Below are positions 1 through 10,550 of a stretch of DNA of 64,000 bases, in pieces. Under the pieces are notes generated by a model. That model did no database searches. It was given only the letters and a program-made list of their open reading frames with translations, and was not told where the DNA came from. A program made the position numbers and the translations under genes. Numbering within the stretch: position 1 is the first letter of the stretch; each line of letters starts with the position of its first letter. This stretch comes from Ligustrum vulgare (lineage: Eukaryota; Streptophyta; Magnoliopsida; Lamiales; Oleaceae), in NCBI GenBank assembly GCA_963555705.1, contig OY743187.1, positions 16,568,133 through 16,632,132 of the forward strand, written 5' to 3'.

Positions 1-711
1 GACTTGGTAATTGATGCGGGTTTATTGGGAGCAATGAGTTCTGCATTCTGCAACACCACTTCCAAAGGGCCAGAAGTTTGCAGTTGAACATGATGTTCTT
101 ATGAATAATAATCCAGATCAATACAGAAGACTGATAGGAAGGTTACTTTACCTACACTCACCAGACCGGACATTACATATGGAGTTCAACAACTTAGCTA
201 ATTTGTTCAAACACCTACTCAAACTCATTGGAACTCAGCACTACACATTTTGAAGTATATCAAAGGAACTTTATCTACTGGGCTATTTTTTCCATCTTCA
301 AACGACTTGAACTTGGATGCATATTGTGATGCTAACTGGGCTTCATGTTCAGATACATGGAAATTAGTCACTGGATATTGTATTTTCCTTGGTGGAGCAC
401 TGATTTCATGGAAGATGAAGAAGCAAATAACTGTTTCAAGAAGCTCTGTTGAAATTGAGTATAGAAGTATGGCAACCACAGTTTTGGAGTTGAAATGGGT
501 TTCTTATATCTTGCAAGATTTTCGTATTAACATTTCACTTCCTATTTCTTCATGGTGTGATAGCCAGGCAGCCATCCATATTAGAGCTAATCCCGTATTT
601 CACGAACGCACCAAACATATAGACATCGATTATCATGTGGTGCATGACCAATACAAGAATGGTTTCATCCTCGACATTTTTACCAAATCTTTACCAGCTC
701 CACAATTTTGA
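1..711 (+). pseudogene. Copia pol remnant (end of RT plus RNase H)
   Basis: This is the 3' end of a Ty1/copia polyprotein that copies element RNA into DNA; the 5' part lies left of the window. Positions 250-711 read as one frame with RNase H landmarks: YCDANW, TGYCIFLGG, ISWKMKKQ, then SRSSVEIEYRSMA, WCDSQAA, FHERTKHIDID and IFTKSLPAPQF. Family copies normally have A-E-A-E-Y in the third block, so V-E-I-E-Y is degenerate. Positions 1-250 hold the preceding RT end (QYRRLIGRLLYL) in other frames, so frameshifts are present. A short stretch before the IFTKSL block is missing, and a stop ends the frame before the usual FLLSKLGL tail, which continues in the DNA. The copy is dead. Identification as Copia is secure. 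Confidence 0.85.
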
Positions 712-767
712 TTTTTACTTTCCAAGTTAGGCTTGCTGGATTTCCAACAATTGCCAACTTGAGGGGA

Positions 768-1000
768 TGTAGAGATTACAAACATTGTAAATATCTTTGT
801 AAATATGGCTGTTAAACGTTAGTTGGTTTAGCTGTTAAAAGTTAGTTAGACAGTTAGTATTAGTTAGACAAATTTCAAATGGATGAAATTCTTTATGAAC
901 TAAGAGACCATTCTGTTGGTCTGAATTGTGGTAGATGGGATTATATATTCAATTGTTCCTCCATCCATTCAACCATTTGTTCTACATCATTTCCCCATCA
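768..1000 (+). repeat. Copia 3' LTR (233 bp)
   Basis: A purine-rich tract (TTGAGGGGA, ending at 767) follows the pol remnant, and the next base starts TGTAGAGATT. The LTR ends CCCCATCA at 1000, directly before malate synthase coding sequence. The TG...CA ends and the position after a polypurine tract support the LTR. The 5' LTR and the left copy of the target duplication lie outside the window, so the edges are inferred. Confidence 0.65.
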
Positions 1001-1002
1001 GA

Positions 1003-2130
1003 ACCTGTCATAGGCGTGGTGTCCATGCAGTGGGAGGAATGGTTAGTTGTCGTCTGAACTTCTTACAAGTTAACCTCTGTTTCATAAACCTTTTACAAAA
1101 GGTTGTTTATATATATATATATATATTATTTATAAACAACAATGTGTCAAACAATTTCGTTGGTCCATTCTTTTGAAAAGTAATAACAAATGGTGGACGA
1201 AAATTTTTTATCCGTCGAAATTATTGACTTTTAAAAAAAAAAAAAAATAGGCCAATGATATGTTGACATGGACCGTTTATAAACAAGATTTACAAACAAT
1301 TTTTACCAAACAGAGTTGTGTGCTAAAATTATATTTGAGTTTGGGATTAATGTTTGAAGTTGTCTCGGAAATGCTCTTATACTAATCATAGATGCAAGTT
1401 CTCGCTTAAGAATTATGTAGAATTTTCAAGACTCGGAGATGTCTCAAATGTCGAATACACTGATCTGTTCTTGCAAAGATTCTCCTAAATATCCTAGTTG
1501 AATGAAGCTCCAACTCGTTTTGCTGGAGCAGGCTGCTCAGATTCCAATCCGGGACGATCCAGTGGCAAACGAGGCAGCTTTGGAGTTGGTAAGGACAGAC
1601 AAATTAAGAGAAGTGAAGGCTGGGCATGATGGAACATGTACAGCCCACCCGGGACTGATCCCGGCTATCATGGAAGTCTTCACCAACAGCATTGGCAACA
1701 ACTAACAAGGCGAACCAAATTCACACCTTGAAGCTTGAAGATGCGGCTAACTTGACCAAAGAAGACTTCCTGCAGAGGCCAATAGGCACAAGAACCATGG
1801 GACGCTTCCGTCTCAACACCAGGGTCGGTATCCAATACTTAGCCGCATGACTCACGGGAACGGGTCGTTCCTCTTTACAACCTCATGGAGGATGCAGCAA
1901 CAGTTGAAATGAGTAAAGTGCAGAACTGGCAGTGGTTGAAGTACTGGGTCGAATTGGATGGAGATGGCCTCGGTGTGAAGGCGACTCCTTGTCTCTTCGG
2001 GCGAGTTGTCGAAGAGGAAATGGCTAGGATAGAGAGAGAAGTTGGTAAAGAGAAATATAATAAAGGACTGTATAGAGAAGCTTGCAAGATTTTCACCAGA
2101 CAATGCACAACACCAAATACGATAATATGA
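1003..2130 (+). pseudogene. Malate synthase pseudogene (3' part, split by Copia)
   Basis: Malate synthase joins glyoxylate and acetyl-CoA in the glyoxylate cycle of glyoxysomes. A short exon piece at 1003-1041 reads [16 protein letters not shown]...AG intron follows at 1042-1531, and the next exon resumes [10 protein letters not shown] at 1532 exactly where the family sequence continues. Further blocks are [74 protein letters not shown] and KIFTRQCTTP. Decay is clear: GHDGTC replaces GHDGTW, a frameshift follows near 1700, TGA replaces a Trp codon after YLAA, another frameshift lies near 1865, and the C-terminal end is lost. The upstream exons should lie beyond the Copia element to the left. 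The retained intron shows that this is a gene copy, not a retrocopy. Confidence 0.85.
1072..1317. mobile_element. Putative MITE inside the malate synthase intron
   Basis: The intron holds a segment starting AACCTCTGTTT and ending AAACAGAGTT, an imperfect terminal inverted repeat. The interior contains TTTATAAAC-type inverted motifs and a short TA run. No coding capacity is visible. The exact edges and the target duplication are not clear. Confidence 0.4.
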
Positions 2131-2645
2131 TTCACCTTTGTTCTTCAATCGATCTGTTAAGTTTGGGTTGGGGACTAGTCGACTAGGATTGTGACTTAAG
2201 ATTTTGGAAAGAATGTGATTTTTTATTTTTTTTTGGTAAAAAAAAGGTGTCCCTCTTGCATTTAATTACGAAGGACACATATGGAAAAAAGATACAACCT
2301 TCAAAAGGAAAGGAGGACCAACTTAAGGGCCTAATTGAGACACATAAAGATTATTTATTGCACCGTCTCAAGCTTATTCCAGCTAGAAGAGGTTCAAGAG
2401 ATATCAATATATAGCATGCAGATAAGAAGTGATAAACTCATCCTTGGAAGATAATCCAGAATGAATAATGTTCATATTCTATTAAAAACTAAGGGACAAT
2501 GCAAAACTAAAAATAAAAAATTACAACATTAAATTTAGATAGTTTCCATTAAGAATGCTAAACATAGAAGGGGAGGATGGGAGAATCCTGCATAGGTTGG
2601 ACACAACCTATGTAAGTTTCTGGTCTGCTTGTTCGTGTTCTCGAC
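2131..2645. other. Intergenic spacer
   Basis: AT-rich sequence between the decayed malate synthase end and the stop codon of the minus-strand membrane-protein gene. It probably includes that gene's 3' untranslated region. I see no ORF, repeat array or RNA gene. Confidence 0.5.
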
Positions 2646-4998
2646 TCAGCCATGAAGTTCAATAGCTACATGTTCTTCATTGGACTGTTGAGTTCCATTT
2701 CCAATTCTTGAAATCGGGGCCAGTGAGTTCCCATTATCTTCCTTGATAAAACTACGCCACTCATCAATGTAAGCTGCTTTATCAGGATCCATGCTTGGTA
2801 TCTTACGCTCCTCAAGAAATTGTAGAATTTCTTCAGTTTCACCAAAAAGGAGAGCAGCTTGACAAACACTCTTTTGCCTTTCCTTCAAGGAATTATGGTG
2901 GCATTTCATAGTTAGAAAATGTGGTAGATTGGTAAGGGAAGCTGCCAATATATCCGCAATCATAACGGATAAATGGTCAAACAGTCCCTCATCTGTTTCC
3001 TCATTGCCGCTGTTCAACAAAATAGTTCGACTGATCCGGTACATAGAGTTCGCAGCTATAATCTTAACTGGCCAATTCAGAGGGTTATCCATTAGGAAAT
3101 CGTTTTTTTCTTCGAGGAATTTCAAAACTGTCCTTTCAGCTTGAGTGGAAAGCTCTTCTAATGTTTCTTTGGAGGTTCTGCCTTGGCGACTTGTTTTGCG
3201 GAGATCCTTATCCTGCCACTTGCAATATAGATCAACTCCTACCCACACAACATCTGCTGCATTTCTGATGATTGCTAAAGCCCCATTTTCATCCAGGATT
3301 TTCTCTATGAGTTTTAACAACGAAAGACCTTGGCGGATGCACCTCAATAACTGATTAGCACGGTCATCTGGGATGTTGGGAAGTGAAATTGCGATGCATG
3401 TAAGTGTCACCATGGGTAGAGACCAGCTATTAGGAGGCTCCTGAGAGTGTAAACTTTGAACTCGATTATCGTTAAATTCTCTCACCCCATTGAAGTTGTT
3501 AGATTTATGTAAAAGTTCCATAAGATTGATCGGCTTCTGTCTTTTCCCTTTCTCTGTCATCTTGTCCACCTCCTTCAAGATGTTTTTGAGGGTCTTTTTG
3601 GGAATCTCTGGTTCTCCCTGTAGTAGAAGAACATAACGAGTAAGATCAAACTGTGCATCGCCACCGGATTCTAATCCTCCAATATCATTAGTAGCACTAA
3701 TAATAAATATCTTCAGCTTCTTGATGAGGTGGAAGAATGAGGCTGAAATGAGAAGGAGAAGTTTGCTTGCCCAAACCAATAGAATCTGTATTCCAAAGCA
3801 GCAATTCAGAACTAGTCTTCTGACACCATGAAGAAGTTTTTCAATTTTGTGGTGTCGAACTCGTAAAGGTAATGAACTCTCTCTCCAGTCCACAAGTATC
3901 TGAATCCAGTAAGGCTCGATTTTAAACTCGTTTTTGAAGCTTTTACTGCCTATATCTGAACACTTAAACCGGGCAGCAGTAAACCATCTGAATGCTGGGG
4001 CAATAGTACCCAATGCCACTCCAATTGACTGAACATATAGAATCCAGTTGATTGACCACTTATAAATTCCCGATCGTTCTCCGTAAAAAACTGGCATCCG
4101 AATATGAGCTTCTACTAAAGTGAAAGCACCTAATACGCACATCAAACCTGAAGCAGCGCAAGTCACACTACGTGCCAGTACAAACTGGGGGCATCCAGTT
4201 ACTGCCATCACCCAATATTTTTTGAGCGCTAGTTTCGATTTGTCAACTGAAAATTTTGGCCCATCCACTTTTTCTTCATCTAAAGCTATTTTGTGCATTT
4301 CTTGGTACTTGCATTCAATATAATTTCTGGTAGTTAGAACTGTCAAAGCCGAAGAACATAAGATAACAAGTGCAAAAAGGATAAAAGCAGATGCCCCAAC
4401 TTCATGGCCGAATAATATAGTAACATGACCATCGAAGAAAGGATTCAATTGGAAAAGGCGGACACAAACATTGACAATGACTGTAATTGCCATTATACCT
4501 AAAGCAGCCAGGTTTAGTAGCATCTCATTGTCGTCCATGGATCCCAAAGATGTCATGAAATTTGCCATGGCAGTTGACATGAAAATGAGGCTACTAAGCC
4601 GTGCAAGCAGGACATGAGAATCAAACTCACTAGCAGTAACATCCGCTGGTAGTTTCAATGCGATAGCTAACAGTGTCAAAGACATGGCATTGAAAGAGAA
4701 GTACTTACATGGGAACCAAAGCTTTTTACTACGAAAACCATGGAAGGCGTCAGCTGCCATTGCAAGGGAGCAGACTACAGAAGCTGCTGCAATATACATG
4801 CCAATCCATGGCATTGTGGAATCCAGTTTGTCTTGTATAATATTTGGGCAAATATTATCGCGGCAGTCAGTCCAATTATAACATCCCGCATTGCATTCAA
4901 ATAAATCCATGAACTGGTTTCCAAAATTCTTTTCTGTTAGGGGCGGATTTGTATTAGGGCAAGCTGGGTCAAATGACCCAGCAATATAATATTTGAAA
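2646..4998 (-). CDS. Uncharacterised plant multi-pass membrane protein (large exon)
   Basis: A single open frame of about 780 codons, with no stop, on the minus strand. The first half is membrane-rich. Hydrophobic segments include MPWIGMYIAAASVVCSLAM, an AMSLTLLAIAL helix, a LAALGIMAITVIVNVCV helix, AFILFALVILCSSALTVL, a SGLMCVLGAFTLV helix, WILYVQSIGVALGTIAPAF and a LLVWASKLLLLISASFF helix. The second half is soluble and helix-rich and ends IELHG. A Cys-rich stretch (CNAGCYNWTDCRDNICPN) precedes the first helix. It resembles an unnamed plant membrane-protein family that I cannot assign a function. The frame continues upstream to 5090, but its first 23 or so codons fall inside a MULE terminal repeat. 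I therefore end it at a likely splice acceptor; the real first exon is unknown. A partial copy lies at 29827-29945. Confidence 0.7.
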
Positions 4999-5019
4999 CT
5001 GAAAATGAAGGAAAAAAAA
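4999..5019 (-). promoter_or_regulatory. Likely 3' splice acceptor with polypyrimidine tract
   Basis: Read on the minus strand, a T-run followed by CCTTCATTTTCAG precedes the coding frame. This is a textbook plant acceptor. The MULE at 5020 has inserted in the T-run, some 20 bases upstream of the AG. This is inference from sequence; no transcript was checked. Confidence 0.5.
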
Positions 5020-5149
5020 GGGAAAAATAAATAATTAAGGGATTTACAAATACATATTTCAAAAATAAGATAAAATCTATATATTTTCAAAAATCAGGTT
5101 TTAATTAATATTAATTAATTAATTAAATAATTTTATTAATTATGAATAT

Positions 5150-5525
5150 TAAGGTCACAACATTACGTAATTTTCATGTCACAATAATTTCACGTCACAA
5201 ATACAAATCTTTTAGGTCACAAGTTTCACAACTAATTTTAAGGTCACAAATTACAAAATCATTTGGTCACACAAATGTCAAATTAGTCAATCCCGACTTT
5301 TTTTTAGGTCACAATATATTGAATTATTAGGTCACAGGGTTTAGGTCACATAAATTTCAAATTAATCAATCCCAACTTATTTCTAGCTCACAACGTATTA
5401 AATTATTAGGTCACAAATCTTTTAAGTAACAATTATCAAATTATTAGGTCACATTTATACAATTCTTTTGGTCACGAATTATAAATTATTAGGTCACTTT
5501 TTTTGAAGTCACATCTATCAAGTCA
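5150..5525. repeat. Degenerate AGGTCACA motif array
   Basis: At least a dozen copies of GGTCACA or close variants (ATGTCACA, CGTCACAA, AGTCACAT), often preceded by TTA, spaced irregularly at about 15-50 bases in AT-rich sequence. The array begins about 50 bases inside the MULE terminal repeat. The same motif fills the spacers of the MULE at 18713-29778. Confidence 0.8.
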
Positions 5526-5539
5526 GACATTTTGAACAA

Positions 5540-6000
5540 TCAGCACTTGCAGCCGCCTCACCATCACCATAACCACCACCACCATTGCCGTCCCCCGCTG
5601 CCGCCACCTACGCCAGTGCGACCTCCACCGACACCAGTTCTCCAAATTTCAAAATCAAAATCTTTCCCTCACCACTGCACACATAGAACCCTATTACATC
5701 ACCTGAAGCCGCCTCACCATCACCACCACCACCATTGCCACCCCCTTTTTCCGTCACCTACGCCATCACGACCTCCACCACCACCACCACCAGATCTCCA
5801 AAACATTGCATAATCAAAATCTCTACCTCACCACAGCACACACAAAATACTACCACCGCAAAACAACACCTGTAGCATCACAGCCACCAACCCCGTTGTC
5901 TCTACCGCCGCCCCGTTACCTACGCCACCACGACCTACACAACAACCAACAAAATTGCACAAGGTCTCCAAATTTCAAAACCAAAATCTCTCTTTCTCCC
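5540..6000 (+). repeat. Imperfect tandem repeat encoding Pro/His-rich sequence
   Basis: Three related units begin near 5547, 5708 and 5865. The first two share GCCGCCTCACCATCACCA and run on through CACC and CCGCC runs to a 'ctccaaatttcaaaatcaaaat'-like segment. Open frames give runs of H and P, but nothing suggests a conserved protein. Base composition is far more GC/C-rich than the flanks. I treat it as MULE cargo and not as a gene. Confidence 0.6.
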
Positions 6001-6121
6001 TTACCACCGCACACAAACTCTAACGACCGCCATCGCACAACCCCACACCACGACTTGCAACAAAATAGCCCCACCCACCAGATTCAAGTAGCGCAACCAT
6101 AAAAAAAAAAGATTCCAAAAC

Positions 6122-6370
6122 GAAGCAGCGGCACCGCTGCAAGAACAAACCTGCGATCCGCTACATCGTACGCAATCAGCGGTACCGTTGCTGCTTGTGC
6201 GAGATGCAGCGGCATCGCTGCTTGCGCGTGATGTAGGCAGCGGCACCGCTGCAAGAACAAACCAACGACGCCGCTGCATCGTGCGCAAGCAACGACGCTG
6301 CTGCTGCTTGCGCTATGCGGTGATGCCTACTGCTTGCGCGCGATGCAGCGGTCGGGGATGCAGTAGCAAA
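6122..6370. repeat. GC-rich block of short palindromes (GCAGCGGCACCGCTGC type)
   Basis: The segment repeats variants of a palindrome around GCGGCACCGC. The 20-base start AGCGGCACCGCTGCAAGAAC occurs at 6129 and again at 6239. The block alternates with GATGCAGCGG and TGCTTGCGC motifs. It can form several hairpins and lies inside the MULE. No protein function is supported. Confidence 0.55.
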
Positions 6371-6707
6371 TGACTCCGACGAGGATGGATGTGAGCGGCG
6401 GTGAAGGTTGTTTGATAAATGAAGCCGACGAGGATGGATGTGGGCAGCGGCGAAGTTTGTCTGATAAATGAAGAGATGACGGTGGGGGAGAGAGTAATAT
6501 ACGTGGGGAGAGAGAAGTGATTAGGTTAGGGTTTGAAGTGGTGTGAAATAAAGATAGGATTGAGTAATTAATTTAATTATAGAATATTATTATTTAATTT
6601 TTTTAATTAATTAAAATTTTAATTAAGACCTGAATTTTGAAGTAATTGAAGTTTGATCTTATTTATGAATTTGGTAATTATAAAGTAGGGATGAGTGTAA
6701 TTTCCAC

Positions 6708-7978
6708 AAAAAAAAAAAATAAATAAATTAGGCCCATTGAAATCAATAATCCCCAAATGCCAAACCACATCCGCCAATCGCCAAACCCAATTACATAACC
6801 CAAGTCTTCCAATTTCTGTGCAATTTCTCGTGCCAGTCAGCCACTGTTGTAAGCCTGTGAGGTAATGAAGCTTCATTTCAAACTTAATATTGTTGATTTC
6901 TTTGTTAGGTAATTAAGTATTTGATTTCTTTAAGTTTCAAGATTAATGTTTAAAGCATATTTTTTTTTAATTTAAAATGTTAAATATGTGTATTCTGTAT
7001 AAGTAATTTGTGTATTGATTTCTTTGAAATATTGTATAATTTGTATTGATTTCTTCATTATTTCTTTAAAGTATTGTTGATTTCTTTTAGTGTAACCTCT
7101 GTATTGATTTCTTCGATATTATTGATTTCTTTAAATGTGTAATCTATGTATTACACTTTTACTAGGAATTTAAGATGTTGATGTTTTATGTTGCTTGATA
7201 TCTTTTAACATTCACAAATATCTTATTATTATTTTTGATTTTTCTTATATTAGATTTGGTACTTAATATCGTCGATTTCAATCCTCTTGGTCAAAAAAAA
7301 TTTCGGGGGCACCGCCCCCGAACCCTCGGGAGGGGGGCTTCCCCCTCCACCCCCTACTTTTCGCACCAACATTGTATAATTCATGGCTCCGTCACTATGT
7401 ATGTGTTCTTTAGTTTTCAGTTACTGACTGTGTTGATCATATGATTCGAGGCTGTTTGTCCCAGCTGAGGTGAGATTTTTCTGATCACATGAAATTTCCT
7501 CCTTTCCTGCTGTTCATGACATGAAAAAATTCCTCCAAACCTAGCAATTTATGTTTATTCTATTCACAATCAAAAAATCCTGTGCACAAACGGTCAAAAA
7601 AATCATGAATTCCCAAAAATTACCCCTTCATATCTAAGACATTACCGCCGAGAGCAAGGGTAATTCGATCAACCTGTAGCACAAGAGACCGCGGTATCCC
7701 TTCAAGTCAAATGTCAATGGGGGAGTCGGGGACCATGCCTTGCAATAGACGGCACAAAAGACAATTAGGAAAGTTTCCATGCATTGAACAAAGGATAAAA
7801 CTCCTTCTACATAGAAAAGTACCGATTTCCTTACATATGAGCTAACTGACGCGGAATGCTATTCAAAATAAAGCTGACGTGCTGGACCAAAAACCAGAAT
7901 TTCACTCTCATTTCGCCCAAATTAAATGCGAAATGAAATGTAACACAAATGAAAAATAATAAAATAGACCTCATTTTA
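6708..7978. other. Intergenic spacer with TTGATTTCTT repeats
   Basis: AT-rich. Between about 6890 and 7130 the decamer TTGATTTCTT recurs about seven times at irregular spacing. A GC-rich hairpin island lies at 7303-7345. A stretch near 7640-7840 is less AT-rich and open on the minus strand for a few dozen codons, but I do not recognise it. The upstream exon of the membrane-protein gene might lie here; I could not identify it. Confidence 0.4.
7303..7345. other. GC-rich double hairpin island
   Basis: In AT-rich surroundings, GGGGGCACCGCCCCC forms a perfect stem and is followed by a GGGGGGCTTCCCCC-type stem. The origin is unknown; similar GC stems occur in plant repeats, but I cannot assign a family. 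Confidence 0.4.
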
Positions 7979-8137
7979 GCCTCCGTTTGTTAAAGTGATT
8001 ATAAATTACTTTATAATCTACACAATTTTTTAAATCATTTTTTAACCACACATATTTTCTCTTTCCAATTTTTAATCACACATCTTACCTCGAAAAATCA
8101 AATAAATATAATTACTTGAAAATATCCGAACGGAGGC
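7979..8137. mobile_element. Tourist-like MITE (PIF/Harbinger type)
   Basis: 159 bp with terminal inverted repeats GCCTCCGTTTG and (reverse complement of the right end) GCCTCCGTTCG, flanked on both sides by TTA. TTA target duplications with G/C-rich ends and a GTTTG core are typical of Tourist MITEs. No coding capacity. Confidence 0.8.
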
Positions 8138-8450
8138 TTAGTTACCCCGTTCACATTTCTTTTCCGTGCTTAATTTGAGGAATATTCACAAGATTGAATT
8201 GTGTTTGATATGCTTTCTTTTAACTGTCCAAGTATTTTTCTTATGTATTGAATCGATTACACCATTGTAACAGGTCTCCCATTTAAACATGATTCAACAT
8301 TTGTAAAATAAGATTACAGATTAAATAAAAAGTAATTGTTTGTCCACTAAAACCAGAATCGAAATCGAACCGAAAAAACTGAAATATTTCAGTTCTTGAA
8401 AGAAAAATTCAAAACCGAAACCAATTTTTATATTTTGATATTTAGTATTC
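8138..8450. other. Intergenic, no recognisable feature
   Basis: AT-rich sequence between the MITE and the first copy of a tandem repeat. I see no ORF or repeat here. Confidence 0.4.
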
Positions 8451-9350
8451 AAGCTTTAGTTAGCTGAAAAAAATTTATATTGTTTTGTATTAATTTTGGA
8501 AGAAGCATTTTTTCTTGAGATGTACAAGTTCAATTAATTGTATTAATTAATACTGGTCCAAATAATGAAATCTGTTTTAAGGAGATTTGAGTTCGACATA
8601 CCTCGCTCTATTTCATATATCTTTATAAATTCTTATTTTACTTACATTTCTGGAAAGTCGAAATTCTATTCAATTGTATTTGCACGTAATTAGATGCACA
8701 TTTTAGTGTGATAATGTATTATTATTTGCACCATATTTTTCCAACAAATGCTGTAGGCAATTTCACCAAATTGTCACAATAATGGACTTGCGGGTCCGTG
8801 ACAACAAATTATGAAAGAGATGTACGAAAGAAGATGTAGAATCAAAACAAAATTTTCAACCTAGAATTGATTTACAGATAATACGTGGTTCATGACTTTA
8901 GAAGGTCATATTAATCCTCATTTCTGAGAAATTGCAGAATAAAATTTTCTATAGCTCAATTCATCCCTTGAAAGTAATGAGAAAATAGGTTCCATCATCA
9001 AGTTAAGAAGAGTATGGTTAAGCTTTAGTTCGCCAGAAAAAAAAATTGTGTTAATTTTAGAAGAAGCATTTTATCTTGATATATGCACACGTTCATTTGT
9101 TGATTTTATTAGTCAGATGATGATATTTGTTTTCAGGAGATTAGGATTCAACATATATACTTCACTTCATTTCATGTCCTTACAAATTCTTATTTTTCTT
9201 GCATTTCTAATAAGTCGAAATTCTATCAAATTTTATTTTGCACGTAATTACGTGCACATTTTAGTGTGAGAATGTCTTACTTGCACTATATTTTACCACA
9301 AATAATGTAGGCAATTTCACCAAACTGTCACCATAATGAACCGTGGGTCT

Positions 9351-9822
9351 TGTTAGGCATGGAGACTATTAGGTGGAAGATTAGTTGGTGAAAGAATTAG
9401 GTGGAGACTAGTAGGTGGAGGAGTTAGGTGAAAGAATTAGGTAAAGTTTTTTATTCCCAATCTATCCTAATTCTTGCCTATAAATAAAGGCTCTCATTTG
9501 CAACTTATATCACCACAACAAAGAGTGATCTTTTGTAGAGAGCAACACAAGAGAGGCATTTCACAAAATAGAGAGAAAAGTGAGTTGGAGAGAATAGCCT
9601 TTGCATAGGCAGATAAAAATACAGTGTTGTATTTTGTACTCCTCATTTTCGAGTTAGTGAAATATATTGGTGTGGGTCCGTGGACGTAGGCAAATTGCTG
9701 AACCACGTAAATTTTTGTGTTTCGTATTTGCATTTTATTTTTGCGTATTTATATTTTTTCAGTCCAATTTATTTGCGTCACATCGATCCTGGGCGGGATT
9801 AGTTGCGTCCTAATTCCCAACA
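9351..9822 (+). mobile_element. Solo LTR (472 bp) with 5-bp target duplication
   Basis: Starts TGTTAGGCAT, ends TTCCCAACA, and is flanked by GGTCT at 9346-9350 and 9823-9827. A TATA box lies in CCTATAAATAAAGG near 9479. The uninterrupted sister repeat copy shows the empty site. No internal region remains, so the element was probably lost by LTR-LTR recombination. The orientation is taken from the TATA box. Confidence 0.85.
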
Positions 9823-9972
9823 GGTCTGTGACAACAATTCATAAAAGAGATGCACAGAATAAGATGTAAAATCAGAACAAAATTTTCAACTTATAATTAA
9901 TTATGGATAATGCGTGGTTCATGACTTTAGAAGGTCAAATTAATCCTCATTTATGAGAAATTGCAGAATAAA

Positions 9973-10550
9973 TATTGGAAATTACGCACAAATTCTCTCT
10001 CTAATTAACCCCACAGGAATTTGATGTTCAAGAAATAATAAGTAAACCAGAAAATAAGTACGAATATAGAAATTTACGTGATTCGGCAACTTGCCTAAAT
10101 CCATAGATTCTCGGCAAACCTTTTCACTATATAATAAATTGTCACAATTATATAGAATTTGCACTAAACCCACAAGTATTGTAGGAAAAATAACCAAGTT
10201 TTACCATATCTACCAATTTCTACTTCTTTGTATAACCCACAAAGAACTTCAAGAAAAATCAAGATGCTAGACTACATTTTTCTTCACAATACTCTCTAGT
10301 CAATATGCAATTAATTGGCTCTTCAACACACATATTTATAGATAAACATAACCAAAAAACGTGTATTACTTGTGTCCCAAGATGTTTCCTTGTTGAAGTA
10401 GAATAATCAAAATAAGGAAAGAAATTCATACCAAAAAGATTATCTTACTTTTATTTTCACCCTTAACTTGATCTCCAAGTTAACCACTTTAACAAGAAAA
10501 TCAATTGTCTAAGATATTCTCATTCTTAATTTGGGTCAAATATCCCAACA
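9973..10550 (-). repeat. LTR, element-3' copy
   Basis: 578 bp. It aligns along its length with 11744-13390 once the nested element is removed. The ends are TATTGG (mutated from TGTTG) and TATCCCAACA in plus orientation. Confidence 0.8.

Larger units (their letters stand above)
5020..6707. mobile_element. Non-autonomous Mutator-like element (MULE)
   Basis: The ends are 80-bp inverted repeats, 5020-5099 and the reverse complement of 6628-6707, which align without gaps. Shared blocks include AAATAAGAT and the inner edge TCAGGT. The outer right end is GTGGAAATTAC in reverse complement, the same as the 5' end of the 11-kb MULE at 18713. The flanks are A-runs (5011-5019 GAAAAAAAA and 6708-6716 all A), an 8 of 9 match for the 9-bp duplication expected of Mutator elements. 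There is no transposase inside. The cargo is a motif array, a Pro/His-coding tandem repeat and a GC-rich palindromic block. Confidence 0.75.

Noticed and set aside
928..1176. Plus-strand 82-codon ORF
   Set aside because: It is a chance fusion of LTR sequence, the malate synthase exon piece and intron; only codons 1003-1041 are meaningful.
5002..5090. N-terminal extension of the membrane-protein ORF to the ATG at 5090
   Set aside because: Most of these codons lie in the MULE terminal repeat and the rest in a likely intron end, so the ATG is probably not the gene's start.
5532..6102. Pro/His-rich plus-strand ORFs as genes
   Set aside because: They are low-complexity frames inside tandem repeats of a MULE, with no conserved domain or start context.
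7640..7840. Less AT-rich stretch that looked like an organellar or coding insert
   Set aside because: No frame or sequence that I recognise; too little evidence to name it.
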